Of a DNA stretch of 13,170 nt, positions 1 through 6,506 are shown piece after piece. The DNA comes from Duncaniella sp. Its GTDB lineage: Bacteria > Bacteroidota > Bacteroidia > Bacteroidales > Muribaculaceae. Within the stretch, counting starts at the first letter, position 1; every line of letters begins with the position of its first letter. Position numbers and translations under genes: made by a program. The stretch lies in assembly GCF_029054785.1 (NCBI RefSeq), contig NZ_JAIDEN010000060.1, forward strand, positions 1-13,170. The letters run 5' to 3'. The notes under the pieces are model-generated. The model searched no databases, had not been told where the DNA came from, and worked only from the letters and a program-made list of their open reading frames with translations.

Positions 1-382
1 CGCTGACACGTATCAGATATTCCATCTTGTTGTTTCCGAGCGATTTCTGAAAAATGTCGGTCTTCTCTCCCCCCTCGTTCACCTTGACCAGGATTTCGTA
101 GCCCTTTGACGTCTGCGTCGTCGTCTCTTTCATGATTTTGGCTATCAGCGTCTTACGCTCGCAGGTGAGAACCTGGAGATTGTCGAGTTTCGATGCAATT
201 TCGCCTATCTTCAATCCTCCGGCTCCTTCGCCGATGTCGGGCATCATCCGGAGCATGGCTTTCGAGATGTAGACCGTCGTGACGCCGTCGGTGTCGGCAT
301 AGCGGTCAAAGATTGTGGTCTGTGCGCTCATGATTCCGGTGTATAGCGCGATAAACAGTGCGATTATATATATGCGTTTCAT
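1..382 (-). CDS. DUF4252 domain protein, 3' part outside window
   Basis: This reading frame stays open from a start at 382 to the left edge, giving about 127 visible residues. It begins with a Sec signal peptide (MKRIYIIALFIALYTGIMSA, then Q). The mature part, with motifs such as VYISKAMLRMMP and a later LTCERKTLIAKIMKE segment, resembles the DUF4252 family of small secreted Bacteroidetes proteins, and it parallels the other DUF4252 gene at 1401-1889 in layout. Its ATG overlaps the TGA of the upstream gene (ATGA at 379-382), which predicts translational coupling. DUF4252 proteins have no established biochemical role. Linkage to a sigma factor and membrane protein suggests an envelope-associated function or sensing role (inference). 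The C-terminus is not visible. Confidence 0.75.
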   Translation of the reverse strand, partial: MKRIYIIALFIALYTGIMSAQTTIFDRYADTDGVTTVYISKAMLRMMPDIGEGAGGLKIGEIASKLDNLQVLTCERKTLIAKIMKETTTQTSKGYEILVKVNEGGEKTDIFQKSLGNNKMEYLIRVS

Positions 383-897
383 ATTCTGTCGTTTTTGGGT
401 GTGGAAGTTTTCTGGAGTTGTGATGTTATTTTTGATTGTATGTCGGCGGTGGTGTTTTCGACCATCTCTACCTTCCGCATACCTTTGCCGAGAGTCGTCG
501 AGAAGATTTCAAGGGCTTTCTGCACTTCGGCATACGCGTCCTCTGGATTGGTGTACGTGTCGCGTGGAGTGGGTGGTGCGGTGTGCAGATCGCGGTTGAG
601 CAGATGCACTCCGAGAGTCAGTGCGACAGCTACCGAAGCGGCTATGCCTGCCAAAATTCTCCATCGGCGTCCTTTACCGTGTTCTTTCACTCTGATGCGT
701 CCTCGGAGATCTTCACTTTCGGCGGCGCGGTCGATGGCGGCGGCAAGTCTTGACTCAAGACCTGCCGGAATATCCGCATTGTCTTCGTCGCCGAGCAAGC
801 GGATGAGAGTCTTCTGGTCTTCCGGTGTTATATTATCGTTGGCGAAACGGTCGATCAGTCTGTCAATCTCTTTTATTTCAGGATTTTTATCGGTCAT
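379..897 (-). CDS. single-pass membrane protein, probable anti-sigma factor
   Basis: The product has 172 residues. The N-terminal 70 or so residues are charged and helical, and a single hydrophobic segment at about residues 80-100 (ILAGIAASVAVALTLGVHLL) follows a basic stretch GKGRRWR. A C-terminal region of about 70 residues would face the periplasm. This topology, cytoplasmic N-terminus plus one membrane helix, is the usual layout of anti-sigma factors, and the gene lies immediately downstream of an ECF sigma gene, overlapping its 3' end by 11 nt. I see no zinc-binding HxxxCxxC anti-sigma motif, so the assignment rests on topology and context. The stop overlaps the start of the next DUF4252 gene (ATGA). 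It could instead be an uncharacterised structural partner of the DUF4252 proteins. Confidence 0.7.
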   Translation of the reverse strand: MTDKNPEIKEIDRLIDRFANDNITPEDQKTLIRLLGDEDNADIPAGLESRLAAAIDRAAESEDLRGRIRVKEHGKGRRWRILAGIAASVAVALTLGVHLLNRDLHTAPPTPRDTYTNPEDAYAEVQKALEIFSTTLGKGMRKVEMVENTTADIQSKITSQLQKTSTPKNDRI

Positions 898-1396
898 TTG
901 TCAGTCGTTTGAAAATTTCTTTGATCTGCTTGCGTGCGCGAAACAATGTTACTCTCACATTGGTCTGGGTGAGTCCGGTCTTTTCGGCGATTTCATCGAA
1001 GGGGAGTTCTTCAAGATCACGCATCCTGACAATCTCGTGCCGAGGCGACGGCAGGGAGTCGATGATGCTTACGATCATTTCGCTTTCCTCGCGGCGCTCG
1101 GCCATCTCGTCGTCATCGCTGCGGATATTGTTGTCAGAGGCTGGATCGAAGCGCCGGATCATCTCGTCGGGCGGTCGCGATTTCAGCGCTGAAAAGCAGA
1201 CGTGGCGCAGCGTCGTGATGGCATAAGCTTGTGCATTGCCGACGGTGTCGAGTCTGTCGCGCTGTTTCCATAGCCTGAGGTAGGTCTCCTGCACGAGATC
1301 CTCGGCGTCCTCCCGGTTTCCGGTGATGCGCAGGGCTATCCGGTAGAGCAGCGGATGGAGGGGCAGGAAGATGCGTTTGATGTCTGAAGCATCCAT
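887..1396 (-). CDS. ECF-type RNA polymerase sigma factor
   Basis: The product is 169 residues if it starts at the ATG at 1396 (MDASDIKRIF), the position expected for an ECF sigma factor; a longer frame upstream only overlaps the DUF4252 gene. Sigma region 2 is visible at about residues 16-50 (LYRIALRITGNREDAEDLVQ, then ETYLRLW), which binds core polymerase and the -10 element. Region 4 lies at about 113-160 (LPFDEIAEKTGLTQTNVRVT, then LFRARKQIKEIF), the helix-turn-helix that reads the -35 side. It starts 4 nt after the DUF4252 stop and overlaps the putative anti-sigma gene, so the four genes form one transcription unit. Autoregulation is typical of such operons but is not shown here. Confidence 0.93.
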   Translation of the reverse strand: MDASDIKRIFLPLHPLLYRIALRITGNREDAEDLVQETYLRLWKQRDRLDTVGNAQAYAITTLRHVCFSALKSRPPDEMIRRFDPASDNNIRSDDDEMAERREESEMIVSIIDSLPSPRHEIVRMRDLEELPFDEIAEKTGLTQTNVRVTLFRARKQIKEIFKRLTNDR

Positions 1397-1400
1397 CACT

Positions 1401-1889
1401 TTAATTGTCCGATGAGCTTTTGACGAGGTTGCTGAGATCTTCTTTGGTGAATTTGCCCGCAAGGCTGATGAGGGTGCAGTCTGTGCCGGCATGGTCGCGG
1501 GTGTAGATGATCAGTTTGCTGATATAGTCTTTCTTTATCACGCCGAAGATCTTAACGCGCTCATTCTCGTCGGTGACGCTGATGAGTTCTTCGAAGTTCT
1601 TGCCCGTCATTGACGCCATCCGTTCGGCGAGGCGCGTTTTGTCGGCCTGCGACGCGCAGTCGAGATCGAGAACTTTCACGGACCGGACTTTACTTATGAT
1701 CCTTGCGTCGAGATCCGCTTGGCAGGCGCCCACAAAGCCACATAGTTTCATCATGAAGGGACGGACGTTTACATAGTCGGCATTGTCAACCTTTGAAAAA
1801 TCGTCGAACACACTGTCTATGCTGTCGGCGGCAAGGAGAGGGGTTGCCATTGTGGAGGCAAGCAGGAGGGAGAGCAGATATCGTTTCAT
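1401..1889 (-). CDS. secreted DUF4252 domain protein
   Basis: The product is 162 residues when started at MKRYLLSLLLASTMATPLLA, which gives a clean Sec signal peptide (cleavage near LLAA/D). The frame is open further upstream, but that extension has no signal-like features and starts in the leader. The mature protein contains SVFDDFSKVDNADYVNV near its N-terminus, then VLDLDCAS and a C-terminal half with LIIYTRDH, the general pattern of the DUF4252 family. Several cysteines (for example those in KLCGFVGACQA) might form disulfides. It is first in the operon with the ECF sigma factor, and a second DUF4252 protein closes the operon. The function is unknown. A role in the signal that controls the sigma factor is inference from gene order. 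Confidence 0.8.
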   Translation of the reverse strand: MKRYLLSLLLASTMATPLLAADSIDSVFDDFSKVDNADYVNVRPFMMKLCGFVGACQADLDARIISKVRSVKVLDLDCASQADKTRLAERMASMTGKNFEELISVTDENERVKIFGVIKKDYISKLIIYTRDHAGTDCTLISLAGKFTKEDLSNLVKSSSDN

Positions 1890-2005
1890 AAAAGTTTCTT
1901 TTTTTGAGCCTCGGAATTTCATTCCGGGGGCTGTGGGTTGTTGATTGAGTTTTGCTGTTGTGCGCGCATTCAATAACTATGACCGCCGGAATGCGGGACT
2001 TGTTA

Positions 2006-2013
2006 CAAAGGTA
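2006..2013 (-). promoter_or_regulatory. predicted -7 box for the DUF4252/sigma operon
   Basis: Read on the minus strand this is TACCTTTG, a perfect match to the Bacteroidetes primary-sigma -7 consensus TAnnTTTG. I do not see a good TTTG -33 box at 19-21 nt upstream; that region is a T-rich run. Transcription would start near 2000, giving a leader of about 110 nt before the ATG at 1889. The only other start candidate would be readthrough of the strong terminator at 2047-2080. Confidence 0.5.
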
Positions 2014-2046
2014 GAGGAAAATTTTCGAAAAAATTCAGGGAGCATC

Positions 2047-2080
2047 AAAAAAACGGTCTTGCAGGGGGCTGCAAGACCGT
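2047..2080 (-). terminator. intrinsic terminator of the barrel-protein gene
   Basis: A perfect 12-bp stem (ACGGTCTTGCAG paired with CTGCAAGACCGT, 2053-2064 with 2069-2080) closes a GGGG loop. On the minus strand it is followed directly by seven T residues (A run at 2047-2053). It sits 43 nt beyond the stop codon of the 2123-2731 gene and insulates it from the sigma operon downstream. Confidence 0.9.
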
Positions 2081-2122
2081 CAGAGTGTATTTGAAGGGAA
2101 AATTTTCTATGCGGAGTCCCGA

Positions 2123-2731
2123 TTAGAAAAGGTAGGCTGCTGTGATTGTCCAGTAGCGGTTTTTGCCTTCGATGCCTGCTGCTTCGGCATTTGAGCTGAC
2201 AGCGTGGACGGCTTTGGTGAGGCCGAGACCATAGCGGGCATTGATGTCGATGTGGCTGAGGAAACGCAGACCGATGCCGAAGTTCAAGGCCCAGTCAACT
2301 GATTTGTTGGTGTAGGCGTCCTTGACGTTCTTGCGGCTGGTGAGGAAGGAGACGCTGGGACCTACGCCGAGGTAGGGAACAACGACTTTGCTGATCACCG
2401 GCAGGGAGAAGTTGTAGCGGAGGTTGAGGGGAAGTTCGATGTAGTCGCGGTTGTCTTTCGAGATGCCCTGTTCCTGGAGGAATTTGGTGTTGCGGCGGAC
2501 ATACATGGCCGAGAGGTCGGCGGAGATTCCGATGACGGGAACGGTGAATTCGCCCATCAGACCTGCGGTCCAGCCTGTCTGGTTGTCGGCGTCGAGGACA
2601 CTCTTGTTGAAGTGCATGTCATTGACGGTGAGACCGACTTTGGGTCCGAAACGGAACTGCGCGTCGGCAGTGAAGGTTGCGGCGCTGACGATCACCGCGA
2701 GCACCAGCATGATTGCTTTGATTGATTTCAT
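2123..2731 (-). CDS. outer-membrane beta-barrel protein (PorT/OMP_b-brl-like)
   Basis: The product is 202 residues, started at MKSIKAIMLVLAVIVSAATF to give a signal peptide cleaved after ADA before Gln25. A longer open frame upstream is not signal-like and was not used. The mature part alternates polar and hydrophobic residues in strand-like stretches (FRFGPKVGLTV, GISADLSAMYVRR, IELPLNLRYNF, VVPYLGVGPSVSFL, ALNFGIGLRFL, IDINARYGLGL, RYWTITAAYLF) and ends in Phe, the usual recognition signal for the BAM complex. This matches the small eight-stranded Bacteroidetes barrels of the PorT/OmpX-like group. The molecular role is not evident. It lies 173 nt downstream of oadA with a hairpin between, so independent expression is likely, although I see no clear promoter. 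Confidence 0.85.
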   Translation of the reverse strand: MKSIKAIMLVLAVIVSAATFTADAQFRFGPKVGLTVNDMHFNKSVLDADNQTGWTAGLMGEFTVPVIGISADLSAMYVRRNTKFLQEQGISKDNRDYIELPLNLRYNFSLPVISKVVVPYLGVGPSVSFLTSRKNVKDAYTNKSVDWALNFGIGLRFLSHIDINARYGLGLTKAVHAVSSNAEAAGIEGKNRYWTITAAYLF

Positions 2732-2777
2732 GTGAAAATAGTGATTGTGTAAAAAAATGTGTGATAATTGGATTTCT

Positions 2778-2851
2778 GTATTGCAACGCAGATACTCGGA
2801 AGTTGCTGCTGTTGTTTTCAACAACTCCGCGTGGGTATTGTAACGCAGATA
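2778..2851. repeat. 17-bp direct repeat pair upstream of the barrel gene
   Basis: GTATTGCAACGCAGATA at 2778-2794 recurs as GTATTGTAACGCAGATA at 2835-2851, one mismatch, 57 bp apart. A perfect 6-bp hairpin (GTTGTT/AACAAC, 2811-2825) lies between the copies. The pair sits in the upstream region of the barrel gene and could be binding sites for a regulator. No regulator can be named from the sequence. Confidence 0.5.
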
Positions 2852-2883
2852 TAGGACCCGGCATTTCTGCTGAGTCCTATATC
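2848..2883 (-). terminator. hairpin after oadA, possible terminator
   Basis: A perfect 10-bp stem (GATATAGGAC 2848-2857 with GTCCTATATC 2874-2883) closes a 16-nt loop, starting 21 nt beyond the oadA stop. There is no T-tract on the minus strand, so this may be a weak terminator or a 3'-end processing structure. Its left arm overlaps the second copy of the 17-bp direct repeat. Confidence 0.4.
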
Positions 2884-2904
2884 GTTGTCTATATGTCGGT
2901 CGGA

Positions 2905-4806
2905 TCAGCCTTCAAATTCGATAAGGGCTGTCCCTGTGGCTACCTGGTCGTCGATGTCGACAAGCACTCGCTTGACAACTCCGCTGATTTCAGATTCGAT
3001 GTCGTTTTCCATTTTCATGGCTTCGTAGACCATCACTGTGTCGCCGAGCTTGACTTCCTGGCCGGGCTTGACATTGACGGAGACGATGCGTCCGCTCATC
3101 GGGGCTGCGATCACCGGTCCGGTGATCGGCTCGACTGCTGCTGTGGCTTCTTCTTCAACCGGTGCCGCGGGGGCTTTGGCTGACTCTTCGGCCTCGAATT
3201 CTTCTTTGCGGCGCTTGCGCAGGAAGCCGTTGGCCACGGATGGGAGCAGTTCAAGAAGGAGATATTCCTCGTTGTTGGCCGCAAGTTTTTTGCCTCCGAG
3301 TTCGGGAAGTTCGGGGTTTTCCGGCTTGCGGTAGACGCTGACGTCATAGGGCTTTTCTTCGGGGCTGCCTGTGATCTTTTCGCGGAAGGCGGGATCAATG
3401 GCCACCGGGGTTTTGCCATATTCGCCTTTGACGAGCGAGATGAACTGGTTTGACTTGTTGGTGTAGTCGGGCTTGCCGTTCTTGCGGTCGAGGGCCACGA
3501 GCACTGCCTGGCTGCCTACGATCTGGCTTGTCGGGGTCACCAGCGGGATCAGACCTGCGTCGCGGCGCACCATCGGGATCAGGCGCATTGCGTCTTCAAG
3601 AAGGTCTTCACTCTGGAGCTGCTTGAGCTGGGCGACCATGTTGGAGTACATGCCGCCGGGAACTTCCGCGGTCTTGACGAGTTCGTTGGGTTTCGGGAAG
3701 CCGAAGTAGGCTTCGATTTTGTGGCAGGCGTCAAGCAGGGCTGCTTCGTCTTTGACTTTGGCAAATTCGATGGCGCTGTCGAAGAGGGCGAGCACTTCGG
3801 GGGGCAGCTGATCGGTCAGCGGGTCGAACGGACGCGGCATGCGGTCTTTGTTGAGGTCGAACTGGGCGAGTTCCTTGCGGGCTTCGAGGAGCTCCTTGCG
3901 GATGCGGCTGACGGCTTCCATGTTGACTTCGACTTCGACTCCCATGCGCTGGCAGAAGACCCAGATGAGTTCGATGGCGGGTGCTGCCGAGCCTCCTCCG
4001 AACCACCAGATGTTGGTGTCGAGGATGTCGACGCCGTTGATGATGGCCATGAGTGAGGATGCCAAGCCGTAGCCGGGGGTGCAGTGGGTGTGGAAGTCGA
4101 CGGGAACCTTGACTTCGCGCTTGAGGGCTGAGATGATCGAGGCCGCGCGCAGCGGGTTGACAAGGCCGGCCATGTCCTTAAGGGTGATTATCTTTGCACC
4201 GAGGGCTTCCATCTGACGGGCTTTGTCGACAAAGTATTCGTCGGTGAAGATGGGTGCGGGACCTGTCTCGCCTCCGCCGAACATGGATTTGAGTTTGCCG
4301 AAGAAGCCGCTGGGTTTTTCGGGGGCTTCGGGCTTGGGGTCGACGGTGTAGCAGACAGCGCCGTCGGCGATGCCTCCCAGGCGGTTGATCAGGCGGATTG
4401 ATTCCTTGACGTTGTCGATATCATTGAGCGCGTCGAAGATGCGCATTACGTTCAGACCGTTGGCGATCGCTTCTTTGTAGAATCCTTCGAGCACAGAATC
4501 GGGATAGGGTACATAGCCGAAGAGATTGCGGCCACGGGAGAGGGCCGAGAGAAGTGCCTTGGGGTGTTCGCTTTTTGAATCCATCGCCTCCGAGAAGGTG
4601 CGCAGACGCTGCCAGGGTGATTCGTCGAGATAACGCATCACTGAGTCGGGCACTGCACCGCCCCAGACTTCCATGATGTGGAAGCGGGCGTCCTCATAAT
4701 AGGGCAGAAGACGGTTGATTGTCTCCTGTTTCATTCGGGTTGCAAAAAGTGACTGCTGGCCGTCACGCAGTGTGAGGTCGCGGATTTTGAGTTTGGGTCG
4801 TGTCAT
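2905..4806 (-). CDS. oadA: oxaloacetate decarboxylase alpha subunit / biotin-dependent carboxyltransferase
   Basis: The 633-residue protein has the full OadA/PycB layout. The N-terminal HMGL-like TIM barrel carries RDLTLRDGQQSLFATR (metal-ligand Asp15), the KDMAG motif with Lys210, and FHTHCTPG with metal-binding His239 and His241. A conserved middle domain follows, then an Ala/Pro/Glu-rich linker (about residues 540-565) and a C-terminal biotinyl domain with VYEAMKMEN; Lys598 is the biotinylation site. It transfers carboxyl from oxaloacetate to biotin, or the reverse as pyruvate carboxylase subunit B. No beta (membrane pump) or gamma subunit is present here, so direction and partners are open. 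Odd: a Pro/Gly-rich insertion at about 159-186 containing GFFGKLKSMFGGG lies before the KDMAG strand. A predicted promoter and structured leader precede it. Confidence 0.92.
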   Translation of the reverse strand: MTRPKLKIRDLTLRDGQQSLFATRMKQETINRLLPYYEDARFHIMEVWGGAVPDSVMRYLDESPWQRLRTFSEAMDSKSEHPKALLSALSRGRNLFGYVPYPDSVLEGFYKEAIANGLNVMRIFDALNDIDNVKESIRLINRLGGIADGAVCYTVDPKPEAPEKPSGFFGKLKSMFGGGETGPAPIFTDEYFVDKARQMEALGAKIITLKDMAGLVNPLRAASIISALKREVKVPVDFHTHCTPGYGLASSLMAIINGVDILDTNIWWFGGGSAAPAIELIWVFCQRMGVEVEVNMEAVSRIRKELLEARKELAQFDLNKDRMPRPFDPLTDQLPPEVLALFDSAIEFAKVKDEAALLDACHKIEAYFGFPKPNELVKTAEVPGGMYSNMVAQLKQLQSEDLLEDAMRLIPMVRRDAGLIPLVTPTSQIVGSQAVLVALDRKNGKPDYTNKSNQFISLVKGEYGKTPVAIDPAFREKITGSPEEKPYDVSVYRKPENPELPELGGKKLAANNEEYLLLELLPSVANGFLRKRRKEEFEAEESAKAPAAPVEEEATAAVEPITGPVIAAPMSGRIVSVNVKPGQEVKLGDTVMVYEAMKMENDIESEISGVVKRVLVDIDDQVATGTALIEFEG

Positions 4807-4838
4807 AACTGTTATAATAGTTGAACGATTGGTAGGTC

Positions 4839-4888
4839 CTATAAGCTGCGGGCTATATGCCTTCGGCGATGACCGCCGCGGGTTATAG
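4839..4888 (-). promoter_or_regulatory. hairpin in the oadA 5' leader
   Basis: TATAAGCTGCGG (4840-4851) and CCGCGGGTTATA (4876-4887) form an interrupted stem, extended by a C-G pair at 4839/4888, with a loop that holds smaller GC-rich hairpins (GGCG/CGCC). It falls between the predicted transcription start near 4897 and the oadA ATG at 4806, so it would be in the untranslated leader. I do not recognise a riboswitch class. Pairing on the minus-strand RNA has a mismatch where the plus strand would form a T-G pair, so it may act as a DNA dyad instead. Confidence 0.35.
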
Positions 4889-4903
4889 CCTGGTTGACGC
4901 TGG

Positions 4904-4935
4904 CAAATATAAGTGATTTAATCTTATTAAAGAAA
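4904..4935 (-). promoter_or_regulatory. predicted oadA promoter
   Basis: On the minus strand a TATATTTG box (4911 to 4904) fits the TAnnTTTG -7 consensus. A TTTC at 4935-4932, 20 nt upstream, is a one-base variant of the TTTG -33 box. Predicted start is near 4897, about 90 nt before the ATG. Confidence 0.55.
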
Positions 4936-5077
4936 AAATTCCGTAATTATTTTTTAATGATTGTCAAAAAAGTGACCAACGGGCGTTAAAGCGGCTTCTG
5001 ATGGCCTTGTCTTTGGAAGCTTCTTTGACGGCAGCTATGTTTTGGGGTGGAGGGAGTGCGTCCGGACGGGCAGTAGC

Positions 5078-5716
5078 TCAGAGATATGGGTTGGCGGCTT
5101 TCTCGCGTCCGATGGTCGTTTCGCCTCCGTGGCCTGAGAGGACCACTGTGGAGTCGGGGAGTGTGAGGAGCTTTCGGCGGATCGAGTCGATGAGTGTGGC
5201 GTGGTCGCCTTTGGGGAGGTCGGTGCGTCCGATTGAGCCGGGGAAGAGGGCGTCGCCTGTGATGACGAAACCTGATTCGGGGCAGTAGAGGGCGAGGCTT
5301 CCCGGAGAGTGGCCGGGGACGGCAAGGATCTCGATTGGTTCGCTGCCGAGCAGGATGGTGTCGCCGTCATGGAGTTCGACGTCGAGTGACTGCGGAGCGA
5401 GGGGCAGGCGCATGCCGAAACGGGCGGCCTGTTCGGGGAGGGTGCGGGCAAGGAAATCGTCGGCGGGGTTGGCTTTGATTTCGAGTCCGTATTTCTCCTT
5501 TATATATGTGTTGCCGAAGATGTGGTCGAGATGGCTGTGGGTGTTGATCAGCTGGGTCGGCCTGAGTTTGTTTCGGGAGATGAAGCTGTCAAGAGCGTCT
5601 TTCTCGGCCTGGTCGATCATGCCGGGGTCGACGATGGCGGCTTCGAGGGTTTCGGGGTCCCAGATCACGTAGGTGTTGACTCCGAACATGTTGAAAACAA
5701 AACGGCTTACTTTCAT
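5078..5716 (-). CDS. MBL-fold metallo-hydrolase (YcbL / glyoxalase II-like)
   Basis: The product is 212 residues starting at MKVSRFVFNMFGVNTYVIWD (5716). A longer open frame upstream lies inside rsmG and is an artefact. Metal-site motifs are complete: THSHLDH at residues 59-65, His136 in PGHSPGS, Asp155 in TGDALFPGSIGRTD, and His196 in SGHGGETTIG; it ends NPYL as this family normally does. These are the ligands of a binuclear metal site in glyoxalase II-type thioester hydrolases, and the SIGRTDLPKGD segment is characteristic of the YcbL group. The physiological substrate is unknown. Its ATG overlaps the rsmG TGA (ATGA), so it is probably translated from the rsmG mRNA. The frame continues without a stop for 37 codons past the TGA (see findings). 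Confidence 0.9.
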   Translation of the reverse strand: MKVSRFVFNMFGVNTYVIWDPETLEAAIVDPGMIDQAEKDALDSFISRNKLRPTQLINTHSHLDHIFGNTYIKEKYGLEIKANPADDFLARTLPEQAARFGMRLPLAPQSLDVELHDGDTILLGSEPIEILAVPGHSPGSLALYCPESGFVITGDALFPGSIGRTDLPKGDHATLIDSIRRKLLTLPDSTVVLSGHGGETTIGREKAANPYL

Positions 5717-6333
5717 AGTTCTACGTATATGAGGTCTTTTGTCTTGAAATAGTCTTCGGCAAACCAGTCGCTGAGGGGGATGTCGAGCAGCGGGCGCTTG
5801 ACGCGTCCGAGTTCGGGGGCGAGGTCGCCGCCTTTGAGGCAGATGAGTCCGTTGGGGACAGGGTTGCGCTGTTCGGCCGAGATGTTGCGGACGATGATCT
5901 TCACGAGTTCGTCGAGCTGCATGACGGCGCGGCTGACAACGAAGTCGGCTTTGAGTTTGCATTCACCCATGTCGCCGTGCTGGAAGGTGACGTTTTCGAG
6001 CCCGATCTCAGTGGCGATCTCGGAGGCGACGCGGATTTTCTTTCCGATGCGGTCGATCAGATGGAAGCGGCATTCGGGCCAGAGGATGGCGAGGGGTATG
6101 CCGGGGAAGCCTCCGCCGGTGCCGAGATCGATGAATAGCGAGCCGGGGGCGGGGGTGAGGAATTTGGCGATGGCCAGGGAGTGGAGGATGTGGTGGGTGT
6201 AGAGATTGCCGATGTCCTTGCGCGAGATGACGTTGATTTTCTCGTTCCACTCAGGATAGAGCCGGCCAAGTGCCGTGAAGCGTTCAATCTGCCGGTCGGT
6301 GAGATCCGGGAAGTATCTTAGGAGTTCGTCCAT
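5713..6333 (-). CDS. rsmG: 16S rRNA (guanine527-N7)-methyltransferase RsmG
   Basis: The 206-residue protein has the expected RsmG (GidB) length and motifs: NVISRKD at 34-40, the SAM-binding glycine loop DLGTGGGFPG at 69-78, the acidic end of the second strand in HLIDRIGKK (Asp94), and the SRAV motif near residue 134 followed by a LICLKGG strand. RsmG methylates N7 of G527 in 16S rRNA using S-adenosylmethionine; its loss gives low-level streptomycin resistance in several bacteria. It begins at the ATG at 6333, leads a two-gene unit with the MBL hydrolase, and is divergent from cvfB across a 173-bp region with a dyad at 6392-6411. Confidence 0.96.
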   Translation of the reverse strand: MDELLRYFPDLTDRQIERFTALGRLYPEWNEKINVISRKDIGNLYTHHILHSLAIAKFLTPAPGSLFIDLGTGGGFPGIPLAILWPECRFHLIDRIGKKIRVASEIATEIGLENVTFQHGDMGECKLKADFVVSRAVMQLDELVKIIVRNISAEQRNPVPNGLICLKGGDLAPELGRVKRPLLDIPLSDWFAEDYFKTKDLIYVEL

Positions 6334-6391
6334 GTTGTTTTTTTGAGATTAGCGGGCCGATGCGGACAGGCGGATTGCCGTCGTTAAAAGC

Positions 6392-6411
6392 CCTGATGGT
6401 TAACAATCAGG
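6392..6411. promoter_or_regulatory. 20-bp operator-like dyad between rsmG and cvfB
   Basis: CCTGATGGTTAACAATCAGG is an inverted repeat of 10-bp arms with one mismatch, centred on GTTAAC. The half-site core CCTGAT recurs at 6448-6453. It lies between divergent genes, downstream of the predicted rsmG start, where a bound protein could block elongation. It could alternatively be a small hairpin in the rsmG leader. Confidence 0.4.
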
Positions 6412-6457
6412 AGTGGCAAGGCGTTTAGTTATAAGCGCGGATTGTCTCCTGATTATG

Positions 6458-6465
6458 CAAAATTA
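6458..6465 (-). promoter_or_regulatory. predicted -7 box for rsmG operon
   Basis: On the minus strand this reads TAATTTTG, matching TAnnTTTG. No convincing -33 box is seen upstream. Predicted start near 6451 gives a leader of roughly 118 nt that includes the 20-bp dyad. It overlaps the region where the -33 box of the divergent cvfB promoter would be, so the two may compete. Confidence 0.4.
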
Positions 6466-6488
6466 GGGGTAATTCGTGAAAAAATGGT

Positions 6489-6496
6489 TAAATTTG
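6489..6496 (+). promoter_or_regulatory. predicted -7 box for cvfB
   Basis: TAAATTTG matches the TAnnTTTG consensus. The best -33 candidate is a poor TTAG at 6463-6466. The start would be near 6503, leaving almost no leader before the ATG at 6507 and about 13 nt before the in-frame ATG at 6516. Confidence 0.5.
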
Positions 6497-6506
6497 CACA
6501 AAAATA

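Noticed and set aside
395..1192. Long plus-strand open frame
   Set aside because: It lies antisense to the sigma and anti-sigma genes, which have clear domains; GC-rich DNA gives such shadows.
5717..5962. N-terminal extension of the MBL hydrolase
   Set aside because: The extension is an Arg/Pro-rich frame inside rsmG; the family start MKVSRF at 5716 overlaps the rsmG stop as expected for coupling.
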